Positions 9,437 to 18,242 of a stretch of DNA of 64,000 bases are shown here, piece by piece (position 1 is the first letter of the stretch; each line of letters begins with the position of its first letter). This DNA is from CAZIRF01 sp964541755. Lineage in GTDB: Bacteria; Spirochaetota; Spirochaetia; Treponematales; Breznakiellaceae. A program made the position numbers and the translations under genes. Where the stretch lies: assembly GCA_964541755.1 (NCBI GenBank), contig CAZIRF010000001.1:175141-239140 (forward strand), in the 5' to 3' direction. The notes beneath the pieces were generated by a model, which saw nothing but the letters and a program-made list of their open reading frames with translations, searched no databases and had not been told where the DNA came from.

Positions 9437-10252
9437 TTACAAATATAGAAGCCCGATAATACCCAGCGGCAGCAACCAAATCGCAAACCAAGCGAGTGTG
9501 CCCTTTCGAACGAGGGTCATCAGTAACTTCAACGCCAGTAATCCCGATACAAATGCAGCCAAAACCCCAACGAGAAGAGGCCAAAACTCCACCTGTGCCA
9601 TCAAAGTATCGGCATCTTTGAGCTCAAGTATGAATGCTCCCAATATTGCGGGTATTGAAAGAAGAAACGAGAGCTCACCAGCCACAGCCCTGGGTACGCC
9701 CACAGAGAGTGCCGATGAAATGGTTATTCCCGACCTCGATATACCGGGAAAAACACCCAGACCTTGGGCAAAACCGCAAACAAGACCATCACGAACCCTC
9801 ACAGACCGGGATGCCAGGGAAGCGGTACGCTTTTCGTGGTACCTGCCAATAATGAAACCAAGACACAGAACAATCGCCGTAACGATAAAAAGCACCGAAA
9901 CAAGTTTGATCGAAGGATCCGGAAAAAATTTTTTAATCAAAAGCCCCATAACACCGGTAACAAACGTCCCGACAACAATGGCCATAACATACACGAGGTT
10001 TTCACGATCTTGAGGCCCCGCCTTACGTATAATGAAGCGCCAGGTGCTCGTTATCAAAAGTCCAATTTTTTTACGAAAAACCAACAGTACCGCACCAAGG
10101 GAGGCAAGGTGAAGCAGTATGTCAAAAAGAAGGGGGACCTCTTCAAGATTGGTCAATTCCTTGAGAACGGCCAAATGCCCGGAACTTGAAACCGGCAAGA
10201 ATTCCGTTACCCCTTGCAAGAGGCCGAAAAGAAACGCGGAAAGCACACTCAT
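9437..10252 (-). CDS. uppP: Undecaprenyl-diphosphatase UppP/BacA
   Basis: A 271-residue polytopic membrane enzyme that dephosphorylates undecaprenyl diphosphate, recycling the lipid carrier for peptidoglycan and other surface polymers. The two family signatures are present: GVTEFLPVSSSGHL near residue 15 and GISRSG in the second half. Length is normal for the family. GGAGGG lies 4 nt upstream of the ATG. It sits between a lytic transglycosylase gene and ftsK on the same strand, so the block joins cell-wall and division functions. Confidence 0.95.
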   Translation of the reverse strand: MSVLSAFLFGLLQGVTEFLPVSSSGHLAVLKELTNLEEVPLLFDILLHLASLGAVLLVFRKKIGLLITSTWRFIIRKAGPQDRENLVYVMAIVVGTFVTGVMGLLIKKFFPDPSIKLVSVLFIVTAIVLCLGFIIGRYHEKRTASLASRSVRVRDGLVCGFAQGLGVFPGISRSGITISSALSVGVPRAVAGELSFLLSIPAILGAFILELKDADTLMAQVEFWPLLVGVLAAFVSGLLALKLLMTLVRKGTLAWFAIWLLPLGIIGLLYL

Positions 10253-10350
10253 TTTCCCTCCAAATGGCTGTAGCAGATCCGTATCGTATCAGATAGGCGA
10301 AAGAGGGGCAAAGGTATCCGGAATGAGTATCAGACACATTTCAATCCCTT

Positions 10351-12699
10351 CTATTGCGCGCTGCGTACGGTAAAAAGGGATTCGGCACCAAAAAGATCCT
10401 TGGCAACCTGTGCCATGTCATAGCCATAGTACAGATATCCGTAAACCGCAGCTGCCGCAAGAACGCGCCGCCCGTAATTCCGTGTTTCATCGAAGGGAAC
10501 CGTCTCAAGAAAGAGATCTTCGGGAAGATCGGGGCGAGCAGTACGCCACTGACGCACCCTTCCGGGACCGGCATTGTAGGCAAAAAGAGCCAACATTGGC
10601 GACGATAATCGTTTTGTCCAATCTGCCAAATACCAAGCCCCCAGCTGCGCGTTTGTAAAGGCATCGCTTAAAACCGGGTCATCCCCCTCCATCACGAGAG
10701 GCACCCTCTTGGCGATACGGGAGGCAATATCGCGTCCGGTAGCAGGCATAATCTGTACCAGCCCAACCGCACCGGCATGACTTATAACTTCTGCGCGAAA
10801 GGCACTCTCCGATCGAGCCAAGCCCGCCATGATTTCCGGGGGAACACCCCACACCATCGCTGCGGTATCAAGTTCATGCTGCCAGGCCCGCGGGTACAAC
10901 AGCATGAAATCCTCTCGTGAAAGACGGTAATCCGGTCGGCCAAGCAAGGTCCCGATTGTTCGTATAGACTGATAGCTATCCCCTCGCTCTGCCTGTATGC
11001 GAGCCATATCGCGTACGATGTCAGCGGGAATCAGATGTTTATAGCGGGAGGCAAAGCCTTCCAAGATAGTCGTTTGTCCCCACCGTTCACAGGCGGTTAA
11101 CCAATCTGTCCAATCCTCATCCGTCCATGTAGCGCTATCGAACGGATGTCGGTTTCTCTCCATGGAAGATTGCGACGACATGGAGGCAGCATCCGGAGCA
11201 TCCGCCAAAGAATCGGGAACGGGTTTTACACTTTTCCCCAAAATTATGGCCGCAAGACTCCGGTAATAGAATGAAGCCGTATCCTCTTCAAATATTGCGT
11301 GATAACGCGATTCGGTCCATTCCCTCAAAGTACTTGATACCGAAATATTCAAGAGCACACGAGCTCGATCTGCAGGCAAATACCCCAAGTCTACCAGTCG
11401 CGCACTAATCCAGGAAGAACGAATCCGTGCAGTTGAATTGCCCCAAGCCTGTATCAACTGATGGGAACGGGTAATATCCTCATAACGTTCTTCCGATAGA
11501 AGTCGCCCCTGCAAACGATCCCAAAGACCGGAAAAAGAGTCCCGATCATGAACAAGTGGCATAAACTCGGTAAAACCGGACATCAGTTTGTCTGTTTCGT
11601 CGCGAAAAGCGGCCTCAAGCAAATACCAAAGAACCGCATCCCGCTGTATGACATCGGGGGCAAAGACCAAACTTTGGGTAAAGAGTCTTCGTGCTTCATC
11701 ATGATTCCCCGTTTGCCGCTGCATTCTCCCCGCAAAAAAAAGAAAGACAAAACGACGTGCCTCGAGCTCATCGGCCTCAAAATCCTGCCCACCTGCTATG
11801 CGTGCATCAAAACCAGGAAAAACACGAGCCCCCCACTCTGCTGTACCGCCATACTGTACAGCCCGTCCATAATCGGCAAGAACTTTGGGTGAAAGAGCAA
11901 AAAAGCGTTTGTCATCTTGTTGACGCAGACGATCGAAGGCCTCTTTGGCGGGACCATACTCCCGATCCCATAGAAGCAAGCGTGCTTGAATCAAATCACG
12001 CTCCCATTCCGATCTATTCTCCAAAACAGCTTCAAAGGCGGGGAAATCACGTTGCCGAACAAGAGAGGCCGTCAATTCATCCATTAAAAGTCGATCAAGG
12101 CTGGACAAAACACGGTCCTCTGTACCCATCAGAACCAATAACTCTTCTTGTGCATTCCGAAGGGCGACATCCTCCCCGATATACACTTGCGCGTCCTCAA
12201 ACAAAGGCCGGATGAGCTTACGCCATAATCTCTTTAAAGACTTTTTCCGGGCATGACTATCGGCCGCGAGATAGCGCTGTCGAAAATCCACGGCAAGAAG
12301 GAGAATCGACTCTCTGGCCAAAGGACCGGTCATACCGGGCAAAGCCGCAAGCAATGCATCAAAACTCTCCCGAGAGCCAATAGAACCCGACAATTTTCGC
12401 TCAATTGAAAGCATAAAAAAGGGAGCCGCGGTATCTTCCGCCAAGAGTTTCTTTCTTTCCCGCGTCGTCAAAGAGGCAAGGAGCGTAGTATCACCCTGTG
12501 CCAAGGAGGAAAAAAAAGCCTCACGGCTGGTACCCGCAAGGCCTTCAGCATGGCACGATAGAGACAAGCCGCAGAGCAGGGCGACAACAATCCGCCCCGG
12601 CCCCTTAGCGCGGAGGAATGACCAGAATTGATCCGGAAATAATGAGATCCGGATTCTTGATCTTGTTATGTCGCGCAATGCGCGGATACAGCCAAGCAT
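10351..12699 (-). CDS. Soluble lytic transglycosylase-like (SLT) cell-wall enzyme
   Basis: A large exported protein that should cleave peptidoglycan glycan strands with 1,6-anhydro product formation. A long helical region with TPR-like repeats is followed by a C-terminal SLT domain: ARSESAFRAEVISHAGAVGL holds the catalytic Glu, then VQIMPATG and ALFAYNAGPGRV. The architecture matches Slt70-type enzymes. The export signal (VVALLCGLSLSC, then HAEG) lies about 40 residues inside the frame. Between the end of the LysM gene and that signal there is no ATG, GTG or TTG. The start is therefore within the LysM gene (ATG 12699 or 12714) or at a rare codon such as the ATT near 12590. The domain call is firm; the start is not. 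Confidence 0.85.
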   Translation of the reverse strand: MLGCIRALRDITRSRIRISLFPDQFWSFLRAKGPGRIVVALLCGLSLSCHAEGLAGTSREAFFSSLAQGDTTLLASLTTRERKKLLAEDTAAPFFMLSIERKLSGSIGSRESFDALLAALPGMTGPLARESILLLAVDFRQRYLAADSHARKKSLKRLWRKLIRPLFEDAQVYIGEDVALRNAQEELLVLMGTEDRVLSSLDRLLMDELTASLVRQRDFPAFEAVLENRSEWERDLIQARLLLWDREYGPAKEAFDRLRQQDDKRFFALSPKVLADYGRAVQYGGTAEWGARVFPGFDARIAGGQDFEADELEARRFVFLFFAGRMQRQTGNHDEARRLFTQSLVFAPDVIQRDAVLWYLLEAAFRDETDKLMSGFTEFMPLVHDRDSFSGLWDRLQGRLLSEERYEDITRSHQLIQAWGNSTARIRSSWISARLVDLGYLPADRARVLLNISVSSTLREWTESRYHAIFEEDTASFYYRSLAAIILGKSVKPVPDSLADAPDAASMSSQSSMERNRHPFDSATWTDEDWTDWLTACERWGQTTILEGFASRYKHLIPADIVRDMARIQAERGDSYQSIRTIGTLLGRPDYRLSREDFMLLYPRAWQHELDTAAMVWGVPPEIMAGLARSESAFRAEVISHAGAVGLVQIMPATGRDIASRIAKRVPLVMEGDDPVLSDAFTNAQLGAWYLADWTKRLSSPMLALFAYNAGPGRVRQWRTARPDLPEDLFLETVPFDETRNYGRRVLAAAAVYGYLYYGYDMAQVAKDLFGAESLFTVRSAQ

Positions 12700-13579
12700 T
12701 CTTGTAAAAAGCATCTGATATATCCCAGAGGGTATCACCCCAACGTATTTTGTACCGATAACCATTCTTGGGAATTACCTTCGGTACCTTGTATCGTGAA
12801 ACCGGAGCCGGCGGTCGATCCCGTTTTGCTTCCAGTACGGGAGGGCGGTTCTCCACCGGCTTCTCGACAATCGTCTTCACGTCCGGTTCTGTTACCGCTT
12901 CTTCTTTTACAGGGGTTTCAATACTTTTAATGGGCTCGGGTTCAGGCACAGGTTCGGGTTCGGGAGCTGCAACAACGGGAGGGGCACTCGTTTCTTGTCC
13001 ATTCAAGGGCTTCCCGAGCATGGAATCCTTTGGATTTTTATTGAAAACAAACAACCACAGGAGCAAAAGAACCAGTACCAAGACCAAAATTCCGGCCGCA
13101 ATACCAATAACAAGAGGAGCAGAAGACTTTTTCTCTGCAATGGGCTCTTCAACCGGCTCATAAAGAGCGGCAGGGGCCGTAGACTGTTGCTCGTCATCCT
13201 CGAGTTCAAAATCCGGTACTTCATAGGTCTTGGTCTGATCCAAGGCCTGCAAAGAAACCGTCAGATGCTGACGACCACCATCAACCGGGGTATCAAGATC
13301 AATGGCTTCGGCATCGAGCTCGTTTTCGCCATCCGATTTGATAACCAATTCTATTGAGGGCTCGCCACGCGGTCGTGGATCGAGGGCTTCAACAACGAGA
13401 CTCCCTATGTATGTAGCGTCATCCATGGACTTGAAAACGCTACGATAGAGATCAATCTGCACACTTCGCTGATTGTCATGAACAGTCGTGACAACCAAGC
13501 GTTTTTTAATGGAAGATCCCTCGTCTATGACTGGATAAAATTCGCCGTTAGCTACCTTTATACCGATACTGGACGCCAT
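12605..13579 (-). CDS. Hsp70 substrate-binding-like domain fused through one TM helix to LysM
   Basis: A 324-residue protein. Residues ~1-95 align by eye with the DnaK peptide-binding beta-sandwich: IKKRLVVTTVHDNQRSVQID, later PRPRGEPSIELVIK, matching the DNQ-x2-V and PRG-x-P-x-IE signatures of Hsp70. There is no Hsp70 ATPase domain. A membrane helix (about 155-179) follows an acidic stretch. Then comes a Pro/Glu-rich spacer and a C-terminal LysM domain (about 277-323: IRWGDTLWDISDAFY, then NPDLIISGSILVIPP). With no signal peptide, the Hsp70-like part should be cytoplasmic and LysM periplasmic, touching peptidoglycan. It lies directly upstream of the lytic transglycosylase and overlaps it. 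Confidence 0.85.
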   Translation of the reverse strand: MASSIGIKVANGEFYPVIDEGSSIKKRLVVTTVHDNQRSVQIDLYRSVFKSMDDATYIGSLVVEALDPRPRGEPSIELVIKSDGENELDAEAIDLDTPVDGGRQHLTVSLQALDQTKTYEVPDFELEDDEQQSTAPAALYEPVEEPIAEKKSSAPLVIGIAAGILVLVLVLLLLWLFVFNKNPKDSMLGKPLNGQETSAPPVVAAPEPEPVPEPEPIKSIETPVKEEAVTEPDVKTIVEKPVENRPPVLEAKRDRPPAPVSRYKVPKVIPKNGYRYKIRWGDTLWDISDAFYKNAWLYPRIARHNKIKNPDLIISGSILVIPPR

Positions 13580-13601
13580 GACATTCCCCTTTTATCAGTT
13601 T

Positions 13602-13630
13602 AATGTAGACCCCGTATAGTACTTTGTCAA
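13602..13630 (-). promoter_or_regulatory. Sigma70-type promoter for the Hsp70-like/LysM gene
   Basis: On the minus strand TTGACA (13630-13625), 17-bp spacer, TACATT (13607-13602). The gene starts at 13579 with an AAGGGG-type Shine-Dalgarno, so this transcript has a normal short leader, unlike the divergent TPR gene. Confidence 0.65.
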
Positions 13631-13646
13631 CGCAGCTACCAATTTC

Positions 13647-13675
13647 TTGACTCTTCTTGAATCTCTTCCGATAAT
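13647..13675 (+). promoter_or_regulatory. Sigma70-type promoter for the TPR gene, leaderless
   Basis: TTGACT (13647-13652), 17-bp spacer, GATAAT (13670-13675). The -10 ends 6 nt before the ATG at 13682, and no Shine-Dalgarno is present. It is divergent from the promoter at 13602-13630. Confidence 0.65.
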
Positions 13676-13681
13676 AGGCCT

Positions 13682-15055
13682 ATGCAACTCATTCTTCCAA
13701 TATTGATAGTCGTCATACTTATTTCACTTGTTATAGTGGTTATGCTGACCATCAACACAAAAAGTTCCACCAAACTCCGCGATCATAAGAAAAAGAAATC
13801 AAAAGGACGAGATGCCGTCCTCAAGGAAGCCAATAAACGTCTTTCACAGAACCCCAAAGACCCTGAAGGCCTCCTGGCCCTCGGTGATCTTTATTATATT
13901 GAAGAATCTTGGGACAAGGCACTTAAAACCTACGAAATTCTCGTGGAACTCTGTTCAACCAACTCCGACCTCAACGAGTTTGAGATCAATATGCGTTTCG
14001 GACTCTGCGCACTCAAAATAGGCCGACTCGAAGATGCCTACAAGGGACTTACCATAGCCCGCTCCCTTCAACAGAACAACTTTGAAGTCAATTATAACCT
14101 TGGGTATCTTGAATTTTCTCGAAAATCCTACGAAAAAGCCATTCAACTCTTGCGCCAGGCCCGCACTCAAGATCCGGACCATGCCCCAACGCTTCGTTTT
14201 TTGGGACACAGCCTTTTTCGAACAAAAAATTACCAGGAGGCCCTTGCCCTCCTTCGTCGTGCAATTGATTTGGTCCCGGATGACAAAGAAACCCTGTACG
14301 CCGTTGCCGAATGCTATTACGAACTGAATCAGACCGAACAAGCCGTTCGAATATTTACCCATCTTCGCCCAGACCCGCTCATGGGACCCAACGCATCCCT
14401 CTTCGCCGGGACCATTCACATGAACCAACACCAATATGCAAAAGCCATTATGGACTTTGAAATTGGCTTGAAACACGAAAATCTCAAGATCGAGATCGCA
14501 GTCGAGCTAAAATATCGCTTGGCAATGGCGTATCTCAAGCAACAGGAAATTGGGCGAGCCCTCGTTATTATGCGGGATATTCAAAATGCCTATCCCAACT
14601 TCAAGGATGTCCCCATCCTGATTTCCAAATATCAGGAGTTGAATGCCCACAAAAACCTGCAAGTCTATCTCATGGCACCAACCGGTGATTTTGTCACACT
14701 GTGTCGAAAGGTAGTCATGACCTACATTCCCCGGGCAAAAGTGAAAATAACCGACATCTCGGTTAACAAAAACGAATGGGCAGATATTCTCGCCGACGTC
14801 GACACCCCGCGCTGGGCGGATATCATCCTCTTTCGCTTTATCCGAAGCCAGGGAACTGTTGGCGATCTCATCATGCGAGATTTCTATTCAAAGGTAAAAG
14901 AGGCCAAAGCGGGAAAGGGATACTGCCTTACAGCCGGAACCTTTAGTGAAGAGGCAAAAAAATTCGTTGAAGCACGTCTTATAGATCTAATTGAAAAGGA
15001 CAAAATTGGAAAGATACTCGATTCGGTTGATAACAGCGTCAATCCTTTTGGGTAA
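13682..15055 (+). CDS. Membrane-anchored TPR protein with C-terminal Mrr-like domain
   Basis: A 457-residue protein. An N-terminal membrane helix (about residues 2-23) is followed by a basic Lys-rich stretch, then about seven tetratricopeptide repeats (about 50-320; for example ALLALGDLYYIEESWDKAL and TLRFLGHSLFRTKNYQEAL). The last ~130 residues resemble the Mrr/restriction-endonuclease-like fold, notably GYCLTAGTFSEEAKKFVEAR and then LIDLIEKDKI. In active Mrr enzymes the core carries Asp and Q-x-K. Here the equivalent strand reads ADIILFRFIRS, so nuclease activity is doubtful. A scaffold role at the inner membrane is the modest inference. Its 3' end overlaps rsmG by 17 bases. Confidence 0.8.
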   Translation: MQLILPILIVVILISLVIVVMLTINTKSSTKLRDHKKKKSKGRDAVLKEANKRLSQNPKDPEGLLALGDLYYIEESWDKALKTYEILVELCSTNSDLNEFEINMRFGLCALKIGRLEDAYKGLTIARSLQQNNFEVNYNLGYLEFSRKSYEKAIQLLRQARTQDPDHAPTLRFLGHSLFRTKNYQEALALLRRAIDLVPDDKETLYAVAECYYELNQTEQAVRIFTHLRPDPLMGPNASLFAGTIHMNQHQYAKAIMDFEIGLKHENLKIEIAVELKYRLAMAYLKQQEIGRALVIMRDIQNAYPNFKDVPILISKYQELNAHKNLQVYLMAPTGDFVTLCRKVVMTYIPRAKVKITDISVNKNEWADILADVDTPRWADIILFRFIRSQGTVGDLIMRDFYSKVKEAKAGKGYCLTAGTFSEEAKKFVEARLIDLIEKDKIGKILDSVDNSVNPFG

Positions 15056-15707
15056 GTGGCGCTTGAATTAATACGAGGTGCCGCTCTTCTTCCAAAAAGG
15101 GGACGCTTATCTCATGACATGTCCAAGAACCAACAAGCTCCTCAATACCAGCCATCTCTTCTGTAATTTTTTCTGAGCGCCCTTTGTAGGCAGCCAATTT
15201 ACCGCCAGGGGCCAACAAGCGAAACAAGGCCTTGAGCATTGCCGGATCCAAGGGACGAAAGGCCCGGAAGCTCACCAGATCAAAACGACCGGGCAGCGCC
15301 CTCTCGACATCGGTCTGTTCAATATCGACATTAGTAATGCCACACGCCAAAACAGCAGTATGCAAGAATGAAACCCGCCGGCCCATACGCTCAAGGAGTG
15401 TCAAATTGACCTTGGGAAGAGGTATGGCAAGCGGCAGGCCGGGCAAACCGGCGCCAGACCCCGCATCGGCAATTCGCGGCACTCCACCAGGCAACACCCC
15501 ACAGAGCAATGCAAGCGGCGCGAGGCTGTCCAGAATGTGCCGTACTATCAATTCATCGCGATCCCGTACCGAAACCAATCCAAGTGCCGGGTTGTACAAC
15601 TCGACTTGTGCAATATACCGCTCGAGTCGAGTCTGTACTTCCGCCTCTTTGAACAGGGGGTAGTCTGTTGCCAGTTGCGCCAGCCCCTCAATCAGCAGGG
15701 ATCCCAT
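15039..15707 (-). CDS. rsmG: 16S rRNA (guanine-N7) methyltransferase RsmG/GidB
   Basis: A 222-residue SAM-dependent methylase expected to methylate N7 of G527 in the 530 loop of 16S rRNA. RsmG hallmarks are LVSVRDRDELIVRHILDSL near the N-terminus, the SAM loop IADAGSGAGLPGLPLAIPLP, LTLLERMGRRVSFL, VSFRAFRPLD and AYKGR. Length is typical. It lies 2 bases downstream of tex on the same strand, probably cotranscribed, and converges on the TPR gene. Confidence 0.93.
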   Translation of the reverse strand: MGSLLIEGLAQLATDYPLFKEAEVQTRLERYIAQVELYNPALGLVSVRDRDELIVRHILDSLAPLALLCGVLPGGVPRIADAGSGAGLPGLPLAIPLPKVNLTLLERMGRRVSFLHTAVLACGITNVDIEQTDVERALPGRFDLVSFRAFRPLDPAMLKALFRLLAPGGKLAAYKGRSEKITEEMAGIEELVGSWTCHEISVPFLEEERHLVLIQAPLTQKD

Positions 15708-15709
15708 TC

Positions 15710-18067
15710 TTATTTCTTCCCTTTCTTGTCCTGAATCTTTTTGAAGGCATCGGCAAAGGGATTGTACATTGTCCCGTCGTCGTTACCCCCAAAAGAGGCC
15801 AGACTGCTACTTCGGGAACCGGGTTTTGATGCAGAGGGGTGCCGGGGACGGTCCCCTTGGGCAACGGCAGAAGACGCATTGCCACTGCGAACCGCAACGC
15901 GAACCTTTCCGCCAGAGCGCGCCCCACCCGGAGATCCCGAACTTCCAACAGAGGACCCGCTGGCATAATCGCTTCGGGATTTGAGCGAAACACTGATTCG
16001 TCGCCGGTCCATATCCAAACCAATAATACGGAACTCCCGAACATCACCTACCTTCAAGACATCCATAGGATCTTTAACGAAGGTATCACTCATCTCGGAG
16101 ATATGCAGCAGTGCCGTTTCTTTGATCCCTACATCGACAAAAGCGCCAAAATCAACAACGTTCTTGACCTTGCCGGTAATCATCATACCCTCATGGAGAT
16201 CTTCGAAGAGAACCACGCCCTTCTGCATAACCGGTTTCGGATATCCATCACGGGGATCGCGGTTGGGCTTCTTGAGCTCATCAATCAGGTCACTGATTGT
16301 CACATCCCCTACATTATACTTTTCCTTGAGAGCAGCACGCTGTTCGCGAGTAAGATCGGCTCCGGTTTTTACGATTTGGTATATCTCGCTAGCGATCTCG
16401 TAGTTTTCCGGATGCACCCAAGTGTTGTCCAGTGGATTGGTACTCTCGGGAATTTTGAGGAATCCGGCACATTGTTCGAAGCTCTTCGGGCCCATCCCGG
16501 GAACATTCAAAAGGGCGTGGCGATCAGCTATTTTACCGCTTGCATCACGATGCTTTACGATCTTTTTTGCCAGGGATGAATTGATACCGGATACATACTT
16601 GAGCAAGCTGGCGCTCGCAGTGTTGATATTGACCCCGACATTGTTTACAACCGATGAAACAACCTCATCAAGCATTTCAGACAGCTTCTTTTGGTTGACA
16701 TCATGCTGATAGAGGCCAACGCCAATCGACTTGGGGTCGATTTTTACCAACTCGGCGAGCGGATCCTGCAGACGGCGACCAATGGAAATGGCTCCGCGAA
16801 TAGTCAAATCCAGCTCCGGAAATTCCTCGCGAGCAATATCGCTGGCAGAGTAAACCGAGGCACCATCCTCATCGACAAGGGTATACAGTACTTCGAGTTT
16901 ATTCTCACTGATAAGATTTGCAACCAACTCCTGCACTTCACGACAGCCGGTACCATTACCGATAGCAATCAACTGTACATTGAATTCCTTGATCGCCTTG
17001 AGGATAAGGCGACGCCCTTCTTCTTCCTTATGCTGATAGATAACAAAGTGTCCAAGGTACTTGCCGGTATCATCAAGGGCGGCGTATTTGGTCCCGGTAC
17101 GGATACCGGGATCAATACCCAATACACGCGTTCCTTTGATCGGTTGCGTCATAAGCAAATTCTTGAGATTTTGGCTGAATACAGAAATACCATGGTCATC
17201 GGCTGTGTCACTCTGATCACCACGAATTTCGCGAATAACGGCCGGGGATAAAAGGCGACGAAGGCCATCTTCGATTGCCGTCTTATGATAATCGTTAACT
17301 ATGTTATATCGATGCTGTAGAAGTCGAACTGCTTCATCGGCATCAATATCAATAGTAACTTCCAGCTCGCCTTCACGTTCACCACGATTAATTGCCAAAA
17401 TTCGGTGCGCTTTAAGCTGGGAAAGGGGCTCCGAAAAATCCCAGTACATCTGATAGGTTGAAGTCTTTTTCTTGTTCTCATCACCAACCCCCTTTACGAG
17501 GATTCGCCCATCAGCAAGATAAAAAGACTTCACACTCGCACGATTGGCACTGTCCTGACTCGCTCTCTCAGCGAGTATATCCATGGCACCCTGAAGGGCA
17601 TCAGTAGGACTCGAAACCGATAACTCCGGATGTTCAGCATCCTCTTTTACAAACTCAGCTGCTTTTGCGAGCAATTCTTTATCGTTCAATGTCAACATGA
17701 GTTCTGCAAGCGGCTCAAGACCTTTTTCCTGTGCCGCCATACCGCGTGTTTTTTTCTTACGCTTGTACGGAGCATAGATATCTTCCAGCTCGGTAAGGGT
17801 TGACGCCTTAACAATGTTTCCATACAGGGTTTCGTCAAGTTTCCCCTGATCAAAGATCCCGCGAACGATTTCCAACCGCCGTTCTTCCATGTTCTTTTTG
17901 CTGGCGAAAAGTCGTTCAACATCTCGTACTTGCACTTCGTCAAGATTTCCGGTCATCTCTTTGCGATACCGCGATATGAAGGGGACCGTAGAACCCTCGG
18001 CAAGGAGCCCGACGACCGCAGACACCTGATTGATACGAACGGAGAGTTCTTCCGAAATGGCTTTCAT
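15710..18067 (-). CDS. tex: Tex-family S1 RNA-binding protein
   Basis: A nucleic-acid-binding Tex protein with roles in transcription and RNA handling. The N-terminal helical region begins MKAISEELSVRINQVSAVV, then VPFISRYRKEMTGNLDE. The YqgF/RuvC-like domain includes RVLGIDPGIRTGTKYAALD. HhH modules (SGINSSLAKKIVKHRD, LLNVPGMGPKSFEQCAGFL) precede an S1 domain near the end (LHEGMMITGKVKNVVDFGAF, then HISEMSD). An unusual Ser/Gly/Arg-rich tail of ~80 residues ends in NPFADAFKKIQDKKGKK. I favour the ATG at 18067, which matches the usual Tex N-terminus; in-frame ATGs at 18121 and 18154 are possible but lack a Shine-Dalgarno. Confidence 0.92.
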   Translation of the reverse strand: MKAISEELSVRINQVSAVVGLLAEGSTVPFISRYRKEMTGNLDEVQVRDVERLFASKKNMEERRLEIVRGIFDQGKLDETLYGNIVKASTLTELEDIYAPYKRKKKTRGMAAQEKGLEPLAELMLTLNDKELLAKAAEFVKEDAEHPELSVSSPTDALQGAMDILAERASQDSANRASVKSFYLADGRILVKGVGDENKKKTSTYQMYWDFSEPLSQLKAHRILAINRGEREGELEVTIDIDADEAVRLLQHRYNIVNDYHKTAIEDGLRRLLSPAVIREIRGDQSDTADDHGISVFSQNLKNLLMTQPIKGTRVLGIDPGIRTGTKYAALDDTGKYLGHFVIYQHKEEEGRRLILKAIKEFNVQLIAIGNGTGCREVQELVANLISENKLEVLYTLVDEDGASVYSASDIAREEFPELDLTIRGAISIGRRLQDPLAELVKIDPKSIGVGLYQHDVNQKKLSEMLDEVVSSVVNNVGVNINTASASLLKYVSGINSSLAKKIVKHRDASGKIADRHALLNVPGMGPKSFEQCAGFLKIPESTNPLDNTWVHPENYEIASEIYQIVKTGADLTREQRAALKEKYNVGDVTISDLIDELKKPNRDPRDGYPKPVMQKGVVLFEDLHEGMMITGKVKNVVDFGAFVDVGIKETALLHISEMSDTFVKDPMDVLKVGDVREFRIIGLDMDRRRISVSLKSRSDYASGSSVGSSGSPGGARSGGKVRVAVRSGNASSAVAQGDRPRHPSASKPGSRSSSLASFGGNDDGTMYNPFADAFKKIQDKKGKK

Positions 18068-18164
18068 GATCTGGACTTCGTTTACTGCGAGGCCCGCTAC
18101 AAATTCGCTGGTGATTTCCATAGTCCGATATTGTTTCACAGAAGAGCCGGGCATTGCAATAGAG

Positions 18165-18205
18165 AAAAAACGGCGTGTTTACAGGCCATAGTCTGTAAAC
18201 ACGCC
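18165..18205 (-). terminator. Intrinsic terminator after the sulfur flavoprotein gene
   Basis: Perfect 13-bp stem (18172-18184 with 18193-18205), 8-nt loop, followed on the minus strand by a run of six T. It lies between the flavoprotein gene and tex, so tex needs its own promoter. Confidence 0.85.
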
Positions 18206-18242
18206 ATCTCCATCAGTTTAAAATCTTCTCATTCGAAACTGA

